Of a DNA stretch of 64,000 nt, positions 17,795 to 26,871 are shown one piece after another. Each line of letters opens with the position of its first letter. The first letter of the stretch is position 1. The notes under the pieces are model-generated. The model worked only from the letters and a program-made list of their open reading frames with translations, was not told where the DNA came from and did no database searches. The translations under genes were made by a program, and so were the position numbers. Origin of the DNA: an uncultured Cycloclasticus sp. (GTDB taxonomy: Bacteria > Pseudomonadota > Gammaproteobacteria > Methylococcales > Cycloclasticaceae); the NCBI GenBank assembly GCA_913060865.1, contig CAJXTU010000001.1, positions 473,812-537,811 of the forward strand. Reading direction: 5' to 3'.

Positions 17795-18952
17795 ATGGGT
17801 CAGTGGGATTTATCTAGTGAACTCGATGAACTAAAGCATCGAGAACTCTACAGGTCACGTCAGATTATTGATGGGGCTCAAGGGCCTACGGTGCAAATAA
17901 ATGGAGTTGCTTTCGATAATTTTTCAAGCAACGATTATCTTGGGCTAGCCAATCACCCAGCGGTAATAAAAACATTCCAGCAAGCGGCAGAAAACTACGG
18001 TGTAGGCAGTGGCTCGGCGCATCTGATTTGTGGGCATAGTGCTGAACATCATGCGCTTGAAGAAGAGTTAGCCGAATTTACTGGGCGTGAGCGAGCATTG
18101 GTTTTTTCAACGGGTTATATGGCGAATCTAGGAGCGATAGCTGGGTTGGTTCAAAAAGGTGATGAGGTTTTTCAGGACAAGCTTAATCATGCCTCGTTGA
18201 TAGATGGTGGAAGAATATCGGGTGCTGGGGTGAAGCGCTTTTCGCATAGTGATATGAGTCGTTTGCAGCAATTACTTGAAACCTCATCAGCTGATAAAAA
18301 ACTGATTGTTAGTGATGGTGTGTTCAGTATGGACGGTGATGAGGCGAACATAAAAGATTTGGTTGTTCTGGCGGGAAAGTCAAAAGCTATGTTAATGATT
18401 GATGACGCTCACGGTATGGGGGTATTGGGTGAAAGCGGTGCTGGCTTAATTGAAAAGTATGGTCTTAGTCAGCAACAAGTGCCCATTTTGATGGCGACGT
18501 TTGGAAAGGCGCTGGGTACCTCGGGCGCTTTCGTCGCAGGTAGTGAGGAGCTAATCGAAACACTTATTCAAAAGGCGCGTACCTATATTTTCACAACAGC
18601 GATGCCGGCTGCTGTAATGGCCGCTACACGAGAAAGTTTGAAAATTGCTCAACAAGAGACTTGGCGTCGAGATAAATTAACATCTCTGGTCGTTAGGTTT
18701 CGACGCGGTGCAGAACAATTAGGCTTAAGCTTGATGCCCTCTGAAACGCCCATTCAGCCAGTTATTTTGGGTAGTAATTCAGCGGTACTGTCCGCGAGTA
18801 GTTATTTGAAAGAAAAAGGAATTTTGGTCGGTGCTATTCGCCACCCCACCGTTAGAAAATCAACAGAACGTTTACGAATTACCTTGTCAGCCATTCATTC
18901 AGAATCACAAGTGGATAACCTGCTACTTCGACTTGAAGAGGTTATTTGTTGA
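17795..18952 (+). CDS. bioF: 8-amino-7-oxononanoate synthase BioF
   Basis: A PLP enzyme condensing pimeloyl-ACP with L-alanine. Family marks: NDYLGLANHPAV, the H in GSGSAHLICGHSAEHHALE, SDGVFSMDGDEAN, DDAHGMGVLGESGAG, and the PLP lysine in ATFGKALGTSGAF near residue 238. 385 aa, full length. Its stop overlaps the bioH ATG by one base. Confidence 0.96.
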   Translation: MGQWDLSSELDELKHRELYRSRQIIDGAQGPTVQINGVAFDNFSSNDYLGLANHPAVIKTFQQAAENYGVGSGSAHLICGHSAEHHALEEELAEFTGRERALVFSTGYMANLGAIAGLVQKGDEVFQDKLNHASLIDGGRISGAGVKRFSHSDMSRLQQLLETSSADKKLIVSDGVFSMDGDEANIKDLVVLAGKSKAMLMIDDAHGMGVLGESGAGLIEKYGLSQQQVPILMATFGKALGTSGAFVAGSEELIETLIQKARTYIFTTAMPAAVMAATRESLKIAQQETWRRDKLTSLVVRFRRGAEQLGLSLMPSETPIQPVILGSNSAVLSASSYLKEKGILVGAIRHPTVRKSTERLRITLSAIHSESQVDNLLLRLEEVIC

Positions 18953-19731
18953 TGAGGTTAAATATTCAAGAATCAGGTAAGGGCCCTTGCCTTGTGTTAA
19001 TACATGGTTGGGCTATGAATAACTTGGTGTGGGGCGATTGGCTGTCGGATTTAGAAAAATCCTATCGTGTGATTTGCGTTGAACTGCCAGGTCACGGTGA
19101 CAGTGATTATAGTCAACGCTGGACGATGACACAATTGCTTGAAGCAATGGCGGCGCAATTACCAAGTCGGTGTAGTGTGTTGGGTTGGTCATTAGGCGGT
19201 ATGGTTGCACTGGCTTATTCGGGTAAATACCCGCAGCGAGTTAACAGACTTATTTTGTTAGCAAGTTCTGCTAAGTTTGTACAATCAAACCAATGGCGGT
19301 GTGCTCAATCAGAGGAGACGCTGAAAGCTTTCTCTAGGGGGTTATTGAGCAGGCCTTTAATAACGATTAAACGATTTATTAAGTTGCAAACACAAGGCTT
19401 AGCGTCATCTAAAAGACTCAATGACTTTCTCAGCAGTATTGTAAAAGTAAGTGATAAAGGGGTGTCTGAAGGGCTTTTTAGTGGCTTGGATGTGTTGTGT
19501 CATGGGGATTTTCGAGAATTATTAAAAAATCTCACTTGTCCGATGTTGATGGTGTTAGGCGAAAAGGATCAGTTGGTACCCGTCGAAGTGGCTGAGCAGT
19601 CCCTTCATATCAACCCTAATATTGATACATTGACTATAGAGGGTGCAGCACACGTACCTTTTTTGTCACACCGTTCTGATGTGTCGCAAGCACTCGATCA
19701 ATTTATGCTGCCAGTTGAGCGTACATCGTGA
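18952..19731 (+). CDS. bioH: pimeloyl-[ACP] methyl ester esterase BioH
   Basis: An alpha/beta hydrolase that removes the methyl group from pimeloyl-ACP methyl ester, ending the BioC-started fatty acid detour. The catalytic serine is in GWSLGG, the aspartate in GEKDQLVP and the histidine in GAAHVPFLS. HGWAMNNLVWGDW holds the oxyanion hole. I start at the ATG at 18952 (TGATG overlap with bioF) rather than a TTG two codons earlier. 259 aa. Confidence 0.94.
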   Translation: MRLNIQESGKGPCLVLIHGWAMNNLVWGDWLSDLEKSYRVICVELPGHGDSDYSQRWTMTQLLEAMAAQLPSRCSVLGWSLGGMVALAYSGKYPQRVNRLILLASSAKFVQSNQWRCAQSEETLKAFSRGLLSRPLITIKRFIKLQTQGLASSKRLNDFLSSIVKVSDKGVSEGLFSGLDVLCHGDFRELLKNLTCPMLMVLGEKDQLVPVEVAEQSLHINPNIDTLTIEGAAHVPFLSHRSDVSQALDQFMLPVERTS

Positions 19732-20537
19732 GTATTGGTAAGTTACAAGATAAGACTTACAGCAAAGAGATGGTGCGTCAGTCCTTTGATGGTGCGGCAC
19801 AAGGCTATAACGATTTCACATCGTTGCAGCGCTTAATCGGTGATCGATTAATGACGCATGGCGTATTAAAACAATATTCATTTAGTAGCGTGTTGGATAT
19901 AGGCTCTGGTACGGGTTACTTAACTAATAAACTAAGTCATTTGAGTGGCGTTGATCAGTTATATGCGTTGGATATAGCCGTTGGCATGTTATATCAAACG
20001 CGGCATCATTTGGGCCGGTATCAAGCAAAGGGGCTTATTTGCGCCGATGCTGAATGTTTGCCGTTCAATGAAGGGGTGTTTGACATGATGACATCTAATT
20101 TGGCTTTTCAATGGTGTGAAAATTTGGAGGCGGTTTTTCGCCAGGCATATAGAGTGTTGCATTCAAGTGGCGCGCTGGTGTTTAGTACATTCGGGCCGAC
20201 AACGCTATTTGAATTAAAAGAGTCTTGGGGTGCGGTTGATGAAGCTGTCCATGTGAACTCATTTGTAGATGTCGATGTTATACGGCAAAATTTGCAGCTG
20301 GCAGGGTTTAAAAATATAACGATAGTATCGGATGATATTGTTAGGTATTACGAGTCACCAAAGGCGCTCATGCGGAGTTTAAAGGGCATGGGTGCGCATA
20401 ATATGAACCGAGGTCGTAGGCTCGGTTTAACGGGCGTTCAAACCTTTAAAGCGATGTTGAACACTTACGAGTGCTTGCGCACAGAGCAAGGGATTCCAGC
20501 TACTTTTCAAGCGGTTTATGTTTCTGCAAACAAGTAA
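19728..20537 (+). CDS. bioC: malonyl-ACP O-methyltransferase BioC
   Basis: A SAM-dependent methyltransferase that caps malonyl-ACP so it can enter fatty acid synthesis as a pimelate precursor. VLDIGSGTGYLT is the SAM-binding motif I; LDIAVGML and NLAFQWCENLEAVFRQAYRVL are the later motifs. The GTG start overlaps the bioH stop (GTGA). 269 aa, normal length. Having both bioC and bioH shows the classical E. coli-type pimelate route. Confidence 0.94.
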   Translation: MSIGKLQDKTYSKEMVRQSFDGAAQGYNDFTSLQRLIGDRLMTHGVLKQYSFSSVLDIGSGTGYLTNKLSHLSGVDQLYALDIAVGMLYQTRHHLGRYQAKGLICADAECLPFNEGVFDMMTSNLAFQWCENLEAVFRQAYRVLHSSGALVFSTFGPTTLFELKESWGAVDEAVHVNSFVDVDVIRQNLQLAGFKNITIVSDDIVRYYESPKALMRSLKGMGAHNMNRGRRLGLTGVQTFKAMLNTYECLRTEQGIPATFQAVYVSANK

Positions 20538-20557
20538 TGCGTTTAACAGAGGACTCA

Positions 20558-21256
20558 ATGTCAACAAGCTTTTTTATAACCGGTACCGATACTGATGTAG
20601 GGAAAACATATGTGGCTGCAGCGTTAATCAGAGGACTTCGAGCGCGCCAGCTTAAGGTTTCAGGCTATAAGCCAGTTGCAGCAGGTGCAAAATGGGTGAA
20701 TGGTCAGTTGCAAAATGATGATGCACTTAATTTAATGAAGGAGGCATCGCAAAAATTTTCATATCAAGAGGTTAACCCATATTGTTTTGAACCAGCGATA
20801 GCGCCGCATATTGCAGCAGAGCAGATGGGAGTAGAGGTACAGGAGTCAATTCTTCGGTCTGTATGTGCTAAACATAAGCTTCAATCTGAAGTTGTTATTA
20901 TCGAAGGGGCGGGTGGCTGGAAAGTTCCGTTAAATAGGACGATGGGTTTTGATGACCTTGCATTGTCGTTGGGCGCTCCTGTCATTCTGGTGGTTGGTCT
21001 GAAGCTGGGGTGCATCAATCATGCGCTACTGACCGAAGCCGCTATTTTAGCTAAAGGCTGTCAAATAGTCGGTTGGGTTGGAAATGACATGAATGGTAAT
21101 TTTGAAGAAATAGATGCAAATATAGCGACACTCAAAGAACAAATGAAATCTCGATGTATTGGCTACTTTGATTATCAGTCGCCTAAAGTGAGTGAGAGGC
21201 CGGTTGATCAAAGAAATGTAGAGAGTCTACTTGATTGTTTGAGCGATTTTCGTTAA
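20558..21256 (+). CDS. bioD: dethiobiotin synthetase BioD
   Basis: Closes the ureido ring of dethiobiotin using CO2 and ATP. FITGTDTDVGKTYVAA carries the P-loop at residues 6-18; YKPVAAGA and IEGAGGWKVPLN are the substrate and Mg2+ loops. A longer frame from 20471 exists but overlaps bioC. The ATG at 20558 has AGAGGA upstream and begins at the conserved domain, giving 232 aa. Last gene of the biotin operon. Confidence 0.95.
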   Translation: MSTSFFITGTDTDVGKTYVAAALIRGLRARQLKVSGYKPVAAGAKWVNGQLQNDDALNLMKEASQKFSYQEVNPYCFEPAIAPHIAAEQMGVEVQESILRSVCAKHKLQSEVVIIEGAGGWKVPLNRTMGFDDLALSLGAPVILVVGLKLGCINHALLTEAAILAKGCQIVGWVGNDMNGNFEEIDANIATLKEQMKSRCIGYFDYQSPKVSERPVDQRNVESLLDCLSDFR

Positions 21257-21304
21257 ATTGCGATGCGATATTGCCTAGATTTTTGATGGGCGAGAAAATT
21301 GAGG

Positions 21305-21327
21305 TCGAACAATAAAAAATAGTTCGA
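21305..21327 (+). terminator. short stem-loop between bioD and coxB
   Basis: TCGAAC / GTTCGA around an 11-base A-rich loop. The 6-base stem has no T-run, so termination is doubtful. It may instead mark the leader of the cox operon. Confidence 0.25.
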
Positions 21328-21423
21328 ATATAACGATAAAATTGACGATATGGCTCGGATAAGTGCTGATCGTGTCAATATCTAGTTACTACTAAAGTAC
21401 TAAAAATAAGGGAGATGTTTTCT

Positions 21424-22554
21424 GTGAATAAACTAAAGCAACTTTGTGCTGGCGGAGCTGCATTGACTTTTATGTCAAGCATTGCGCGGGCGGATTATGG
21501 GTTGAATTTACCTGTCGGTGTAACTGAGACTAGCAGACAGGTTTATGATTTGCATATGCTGATCCTTTGGGTCTGTGTCGTTATCGGTGTGATTGTGTTC
21601 GGTGCAATGATTTATTCGATGATCTATCATCGTAAATCACGGGGGGCTGTGGCCTCACAGTTTCACGAAAGTATGACGGCTGAATTGGTGTGGACGGTCA
21701 TACCATTTATTATTTTAATCGTTATGGCTATTCCTGCGACTACAGTTCTAATCGATATGCATGACTCTTCTGAGCCGGATTTGCAGATCAAAGTAACAGG
21801 CTATCAGTGGAAGTGGCGATATGAATATATCGGTGAAGATGTCGACTTCTTTAGTACACTAGATGCAGCGAGTAACGAAGCGCGTCGAGTTGGTTCTGAT
21901 ATTGACCCAGCAACAGTAGATAACTATTTACTTAATGTTGATAAACCATTAGTCATTCCAGTCGGTAAAAAAGTGGGCTTTTTATTAACTGCAAGTGATG
22001 TTATTCACTCATGGTGGGTTCCTGATTTTGGTTGGAAAAAAGATGCAATTCCTGGGTTTATTAATGAAGCTTGGGTAAAAGTTGACGAACCCGGTGTATA
22101 TCGCGGTCAATGTGCGGAATTATGTGGGCGTGATCATGGGTTTATGCCTATTGTTGTGGAGGTTAAATCTGAAGCTGATTATGCAACGTGGCTAGCGGAA
22201 CAAAAAGCAGGCTCTACAGCAGAAAAAACAGCAGTAATTGAAGAGATTGACCCACTTGAATTGAAGAATATAGGTAAGAAAGTTTACACGGCGAACTGTG
22301 TTGCTTGTCACCTGCAAAAAGGTGAAGGTGTGGCGGGTATCTACCCTGCAATCACAGGCAGTGCAATCGTAACAGGCGACATTAACCAGCATGTTGATTT
22401 GGTTATGAATGGTAAGCCCGGCACCGCAATGGCGGCGTTTAAAGATCAATTGAGCGATACAGAGTTGGCCGCAATCATTACATACCAACGAAATTCATTA
22501 GGCAATAAAGTGGGTGATGCTATGCAGCCTATCGATATTGCAGCATTAAGATAA
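21424..22554 (+). CDS. coxB: cytochrome c oxidase subunit II with fused C-terminal cytochrome c domain
   Basis: Periplasm-facing subunit that receives electrons from cytochrome c at the CuA centre. Order: signal peptide (cut near SSIARA-D), two transmembrane helices, then a cupredoxin domain with CuA ligands in the HSWWVPDFGWKKDAIPG and GQCAELCGRDHGFM segments, and a C-terminal cytochrome c with CVACH heme site and a later M-A-A-F ligand region. The caa3-type fusion makes the oxidase carry its own donor. I prefer the GTG at 21424, 9 bases after AGGGAG, because the ATG at 21415 lies directly on the ribosome site. About 376 aa. Confidence 0.95.
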   Translation: MNKLKQLCAGGAALTFMSSIARADYGLNLPVGVTETSRQVYDLHMLILWVCVVIGVIVFGAMIYSMIYHRKSRGAVASQFHESMTAELVWTVIPFIILIVMAIPATTVLIDMHDSSEPDLQIKVTGYQWKWRYEYIGEDVDFFSTLDAASNEARRVGSDIDPATVDNYLLNVDKPLVIPVGKKVGFLLTASDVIHSWWVPDFGWKKDAIPGFINEAWVKVDEPGVYRGQCAELCGRDHGFMPIVVEVKSEADYATWLAEQKAGSTAEKTAVIEEIDPLELKNIGKKVYTANCVACHLQKGEGVAGIYPAITGSAIVTGDINQHVDLVMNGKPGTAMAAFKDQLSDTELAAIITYQRNSLGNKVGDAMQPIDIAALR

Positions 22555-22570
22555 TTAGGAGATTCAGATA

Positions 22571-24151
22571 ATGGCGACTGTTACAGATTCACTTGACGAT
22601 CATCACGATCATGGTCCAGCAAAAGGCTTAATGCGTTGGGTAACCACAACAAATCATAAGGACATTGGCACGCTGTATTTAATATTTGCGTTAGTCATGT
22701 TTATGGTTGGTGGCGCAATGGCGATGGTCATTCGCTTAGAATTATTTCAACCTGGATTACAGTTTGTTGATCCGGGTTTCTTTAATCAAATGACAACTGT
22801 TCATGCCTTAGTGATGATTTTTGGTGGGGTTATGCCCGCTTTTGTTGGCTTAGCAAATTGGATGTTACCGATTATGATTGGTGGTCCAGATATGGCGCTA
22901 CCTAGAATGAATAACTGGAGTTTCTGGATATTGCCTTTCGCATTTGCGATGTTACTGGGAACCTTCTTTATGGATGGTGGAGCGCCAGCAGGCGGTTGGA
23001 CACTATATCCACCGCTAGTGTTACAAGGTGGTAACGGTTTTCCATTTATGATTTTCGCCATTCATATGATGGGTATTTCATCTGTTATGGGTGCTATTAA
23101 TGTGATCGTGACCATTCTAAATATGCGTGCACCCGGCATGACGTTGATGAAAATGCCCTTGTTCGTTTGGACATGGTTTATTACCGCTTATTTGTTAATT
23201 GCTGTAATGCCAGTATTAGCGGGCGCGGTAACCATGTTGTTAACAGACCGCTTTTTTGATACAACGTTCTTTAGTGCTGCGGGTGGTGGCGACCCTGTGT
23301 TGTTTCAACATATTTTTTGGTTTTTTGGACACCCAGAAGTATATATTTTGATTCTGCCAGCTTTTGGGGTAATTTCTGCAATTATTCCAACCTTCGCTCG
23401 TAAGCCATTGTTTGGTTACAGTTCGATGGTTTATGCGACATCATCTATTGCGTTTCTTTCGTTCATCGTTTGGGCGCATCATATGTTTACTGTGGGTTTA
23501 CCGCTTCAAGGTGAGCTCTTCTTTATGTATGCCACGATGTTAATTGCGGTGCCAACTGGAGTAAAGGTGTTCAACTGGATTTCTACCATGTGGAAAGGTT
23601 CAATGACTTTTGAAACACCGATGTTATTTGCCATTGGTTTTGTGATTATGTTCACTATTGGTGGCTTTTCTGGGTTGATGTTAGCGATTGCTCCAGCTGA
23701 TTTTCAATATCATGATACCTACTTTGTTGTAGCTCACTTCCATTACGTGTTGGTAACCGGTGCTGTTTACTCGATTATGGCTTCAGTTTATTACTGGATT
23801 CCTAAGTGGACAGGCAATATGTATAGCGAGAAATTGGGTCAATGGCATTTTTGGCTATCAACCATTTCAGTAAACGTGCTTTTCTTTCCCCAGCACTTCT
23901 TAGGCCTTGCTGGAATGCCTAGACGTATTCCTGATTATTCAGTTCAGTTTGCTGAATTTAACATGTGGTCTAGTATCGGTGGTTTTGCTTTTGGTCTATC
24001 ACAAGTGTTCTTCTGCTTCATTGTTTATAAGACAATAAAAGGCGGGGAGAAAGCAACTGATCAAGTTTGGGAAGGCGCAGAAGGTCTCGAGTGGACATTG
24101 TCTTCACCTCCGCCATACCATAGCTTTTCAACTGCACCTGAGATTAAATAA
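22571..24151 (+). CDS. coxA: cytochrome c oxidase subunit I
   Basis: Twelve-helix catalytic subunit holding heme a and the heme a3-CuB oxygen-reduction site. Marks: TTNHKDIGTLYL start, HAL in the heme a ligand helix, the GHPEVYILILPAFG segment with CuB ligand H and the proton-channel glutamate, WAHHMFTVG with the two other CuB histidines, and HFHYVL near the end. 526 aa. Ribosome site AGGAG is 8 bases upstream. Confidence 0.98.
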   Translation: MATVTDSLDDHHDHGPAKGLMRWVTTTNHKDIGTLYLIFALVMFMVGGAMAMVIRLELFQPGLQFVDPGFFNQMTTVHALVMIFGGVMPAFVGLANWMLPIMIGGPDMALPRMNNWSFWILPFAFAMLLGTFFMDGGAPAGGWTLYPPLVLQGGNGFPFMIFAIHMMGISSVMGAINVIVTILNMRAPGMTLMKMPLFVWTWFITAYLLIAVMPVLAGAVTMLLTDRFFDTTFFSAAGGGDPVLFQHIFWFFGHPEVYILILPAFGVISAIIPTFARKPLFGYSSMVYATSSIAFLSFIVWAHHMFTVGLPLQGELFFMYATMLIAVPTGVKVFNWISTMWKGSMTFETPMLFAIGFVIMFTIGGFSGLMLAIAPADFQYHDTYFVVAHFHYVLVTGAVYSIMASVYYWIPKWTGNMYSEKLGQWHFWLSTISVNVLFFPQHFLGLAGMPRRIPDYSVQFAEFNMWSSIGGFAFGLSQVFFCFIVYKTIKGGEKATDQVWEGAEGLEWTLSSPPPYHSFSTAPEIK

Positions 24152-24188
24152 ATTGTATACGCCTAGTGCTTGCTAGGCAGGAATAAAT

Positions 24189-24290
24189 ATGAAAAAACAG
24201 CGGACTAAAAACATAATCACAGTAGCTATTCTGGTCGTAATAGCATTAAGTTTTTATGTCGGCTCGTTTATATTTCTAACCGATAAATAA
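24189..24290 (+). CDS. 33-aa single-span membrane peptide in the cox operon
   Basis: ATG at 24189 opens M-K-K-Q-R-T-K-N followed by about 20 hydrophobic residues (IITVAILVVIALSFYVGSFIF) and a short L-T-D-K tail. The basic N-terminus and one helix match the small cytochrome oxidase assembly-type peptides that sit between the genes of subunit I and Cox11 in many proteobacteria. Here no Cox11 gene follows. It lies alone in the 189-base gap before coxC. Too short for ordinary gene callers. Role inferred from position. Confidence 0.65.
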   Translation: MKKQRTKNIITVAILVVIALSFYVGSFIFLTDK

Positions 24291-24340
24291 GGTGTTGAAT
24301 AAATGCCTTTTAATAATAAATAATTGGAATAGGTAAATTT

Positions 24341-25204
24341 ATGTCTTCTGAAAACGCGTATTACGTTCCTCATGATGCTAAGTGGCCCATTATTGGTTCA
24401 ATTGGCTTAATGTTGTTTTTTTGTGGTTTTTCAGCCCAGCTAAACAATACGCCATCAGCATCTATAGTCACTATGATTGGTTTTTTAGTCTTGGTGTATA
24501 TGATGTTTGGCTGGTTTGGTGAGGTTATTGATGAGAGTGAGTCTGGCGCCTATAAAAGTAGTGAAGATGCTTCTTTTCGTGTCGGAATGATTTGGTTTAT
24601 TTTTTCTGAAGTCATGTTTTTTGCGGCTTTTTTTGGTGCTCTGTTTTACATTCGTAATTTTTCGGTTCCTTGGTTAGGTGGTGATGGTTCGGGTGCCATT
24701 ACGAATGAGTATATCTGGAATGGTTTTGAGGCGATGTGGCCGACCAATGGCCCAGGAGAGGTAGGCGGTCAATACGAGAAAATGGGTGCTTGGGGCCTGC
24801 CGGCAATAAATACATTACTTTTATTGAGTAGTGGGGTAACACTGACCTGGGCTCACTGGGGATTAATTGCTAATAAACGTAAACAACTTATCTTTGGTTT
24901 GATATTAACAGTTGTTCTCGGCATTGTATTTGTTGGCTTGCAAGCGCTAGAGTATAGCCACGGTTATCATGACCTGAACTTAACAATGGGAACAGGTGTC
25001 TACGGGTCAACCTTTTATATGTTGACAGGCTTTCATGGTTTCCATGTGACGGTTGGTGCAATTATGTTAACGGTCATGCTTGTCCGTAGTATTAAAGGGC
25101 ACTTTACACCAGAGAATCATTTTGCTTTTGAAGCAACCGCTTGGTATTGGCATTTTGTTGATGTGGTTTGGTTAGGCCTGTTTGTATTTGTATACTGGCT
25201 GTAA
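24341..25204 (+). CDS. coxC: cytochrome c oxidase subunit III
   Basis: Seven-helix subunit that stabilises the catalytic core and aids proton uptake. Marks: YYVPHDAKWPI start, the MIWFIFSEVMFFAAFFGALFY helix with the conserved E, GVTLTWAH, FHGFHVTVGAIML, and the ending FEATAWYWHFVDVVWLGLF. 287 aa. Last structural gene of the operon, followed by a strong terminator. Confidence 0.97.
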   Translation: MSSENAYYVPHDAKWPIIGSIGLMLFFCGFSAQLNNTPSASIVTMIGFLVLVYMMFGWFGEVIDESESGAYKSSEDASFRVGMIWFIFSEVMFFAAFFGALFYIRNFSVPWLGGDGSGAITNEYIWNGFEAMWPTNGPGEVGGQYEKMGAWGLPAINTLLLLSSGVTLTWAHWGLIANKRKQLIFGLILTVVLGIVFVGLQALEYSHGYHDLNLTMGTGVYGSTFYMLTGFHGFHVTVGAIMLTVMLVRSIKGHFTPENHFAFEATAWYWHFVDVVWLGLFVFVYWL

Positions 25205-25221
25205 TTAACGTTAGAAATCAT

Positions 25222-25252
25222 AAAAAGGCGCTACAGGGTAGCGCCTTTTTTA
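25222..25252. terminator. bidirectional rho-independent terminator after coxC
   Basis: A perfect 13-base stem (AAAAAGGCGCTAC / GTAGCGCCTTTTT) with a 3-base loop. The T-run reads after coxC on plus and the A-run becomes T for the convergent DUF2909 gene on minus. Confidence 0.92.
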
Positions 25253-25255
25253 TTG

Positions 25256-25504
25256 TTATTTAGTTGAAACTTGATCGACTGGGTGCTGAGCAGGTAGGAG
25301 TCCATGGGGCTTGATAAAACCAAGATAAGATGCAAGTAGTAAAGAAATAAATAGTGTGAGAGAAAGGCCAACTCGAATAGCTAATGATTTAACAACTTCC
25401 TTGGGGGCGGACTTTCTATTAGATAAATGATAGAGCGCTTTAAAAAGATTATAGATGATGAGACATAAACTTAAAACAATGAGGAGCTTGATAAGGGGTG
25501 GCAT
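25256..25504 (-). CDS. twin-transmembrane protein of the DUF2909 type
   Basis: An 82-aa protein with two membrane helices (residues about 4-24 and 45-66) joined by a basic loop (NRKSAPKEVVKSLAIR). Small twin-helix proteins of this kind sit beside cox and SURF1 genes across gammaproteobacteria. Function is unknown, with a presumed link to oxidase assembly. It is convergent with coxC and divergent from the SURF1 gene. Confidence 0.7.
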   Translation of the reverse strand: MPPLIKLLIVLSLCLIIYNLFKALYHLSNRKSAPKEVVKSLAIRVGLSLTLFISLLLASYLGFIKPHGLLPAQHPVDQVSTK

Positions 25505-25576
25505 AACGTTGTTCTCAAATAATGAAACGTATATTGTGATTTAAACTCTTACTAAAACCAATGATAAGTTTATTAA

Positions 25577-26284
25577 ATGCAATTTAAAGCGAATTATTTT
25601 TTATCAATGCTAGCTATTTTGATATTAGCGTTATTGATTAGCCTTGGTAATTGGCAATTAGATAGAGCGCAGGAGAAGCAGGCTATATTGGATTTACAGT
25701 CAGCCAGAATGAATTTGGACTCAATTGATATATCTACCCTACAATTGACTGATAATGACTTGCGCTATTTACCTGTTAAAGCCAGTGGCTGGCTCGACAC
25801 GAGTCATCAAATCTTAATTGATAACCAGGTAAAAGATGGACGAGTGGGCTATTTTGTACTGACGCCAATGAAATTAAATGGATCTGAAGCGGTTTTGATT
25901 AATAGAGGGTGGGTTGCTGCAGGAGCAGATAGAGGTGTTTTACCTAATGTGGCTTTAACGGCCGTTGGTGCGTCAATAAAGGGTAAATTAGATCACTTTC
26001 CAAGCGTAGGCATTAGGCTTGAAGGAGCTGACGTGTTGTCAGAAGGTTGGCCATCTGTAACTCAACTTATCGACCTGGATAATGTAGAAGAACGACTAGG
26101 GTATCGCATTATGCCTTATCAGATTTTATTAAACCCAATAGAACCCAACGGCTATAATCGTCATTGGGTTCCAATGAGAATGGGCCCAGAAAAGCATCAT
26201 GGTTACGCATTTCAATGGTTTGCGTTAGCCACTGCTTGGGTCATTATTTATTTTGTATTAACCATTAAACTAGGTAGAAAATAG
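25577..26284 (+). CDS. SURF1 family cytochrome oxidase assembly protein
   Basis: A 235-aa membrane protein with helices at both ends (residues about 7-22 and 215-232), as in SURF1/Shy1, which helps heme a insertion into subunit I. Family marks are LLISLGNWQLDRAQEKQ, NRGWVAAG in the middle and HHGYAFQWFALA before the last helix. First gene of an assembly set continuing with a SCO-like protein, ctaA and ctaB. Confidence 0.93.
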   Translation: MQFKANYFLSMLAILILALLISLGNWQLDRAQEKQAILDLQSARMNLDSIDISTLQLTDNDLRYLPVKASGWLDTSHQILIDNQVKDGRVGYFVLTPMKLNGSEAVLINRGWVAAGADRGVLPNVALTAVGASIKGKLDHFPSVGIRLEGADVLSEGWPSVTQLIDLDNVEERLGYRIMPYQILLNPIEPNGYNRHWVPMRMGPEKHHGYAFQWFALATAWVIIYFVLTIKLGRK

Positions 26285-26285
26285 A

Positions 26286-26867
26286 ATGGATAAAGTAATA
26301 AAAAACAGATTGAAACTTATATTTATTGCGGGCATGTTTGCCTTGCCTGTGATCTCAGCATGGCTCGTATACAACAATCCACACTGGCTCGAAGGCGGTG
26401 AGACTAAAAACTATGGTGAGCTAATTAATCCGGCTGTAGCATCTAAGCTTAGCGATTATGTCGTCAATGGCTCAGAGATAGATATGGGCGACTTAAAAGG
26501 TAGATGGGTGCTCGTTCATTTAGATTTTGATGGTGTATGTGCGGAAAATTGTCAGAAATCAGTTCATATCGCTCATCAATTAAATGTACTGCTGAATAAA
26601 GATGCGAAGCGTTTAAAAAGAGTGTATTTAGATAAGTCGGATGGAATAGCGAGTGATCTTCTTACTAAAGCGCCTGGGCTGAACGTGTTTCGCTGGAATG
26701 ATGAACTCATTGAGACATTAAAAAGCAAGGTAAACAACCTGTCCGATGGTGACATGTTGTTAATGGACCCATTGGGAAACATTATGATGCGATACCAACA
26801 AGATGCGGATCCTTATGGTATTCAAAAAGATCTTAAGCTGCTATTTAAGGCTTCTCAAATAGGTTAG
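26286..26867 (+). CDS. membrane-anchored SCO-like protein of the cox cluster
   Basis: A 193-aa protein with one N-terminal helix (about residues 11-29) and a periplasmic part that looks like a thioredoxin/SCO fold: GRWVLVHLDF, then V-C-A-E-N-C-Q-K-S with a CxxxC pair, and later GDMLLMDPLGNIMMRY. SCO proteins use CxxxC to deliver copper to CuA. Here the lone histidine of SCO is not obvious, so copper binding is uncertain. Position between SURF1 and ctaA supports an oxidase-assembly role. Starts 1 base after the SURF1 stop. Confidence 0.7.
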   Translation: MDKVIKNRLKLIFIAGMFALPVISAWLVYNNPHWLEGGETKNYGELINPAVASKLSDYVVNGSEIDMGDLKGRWVLVHLDFDGVCAENCQKSVHIAHQLNVLLNKDAKRLKRVYLDKSDGIASDLLTKAPGLNVFRWNDELIETLKSKVNNLSDGDMLLMDPLGNIMMRYQQDADPYGIQKDLKLLFKASQIG

Positions 26868-26871
26868 CGAT

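Noticed and set aside
20471..21256. bioD starting inside bioC
   Set aside because: The frame exists, but the ATG at 20558 has a ribosome site and starts at the conserved domain.
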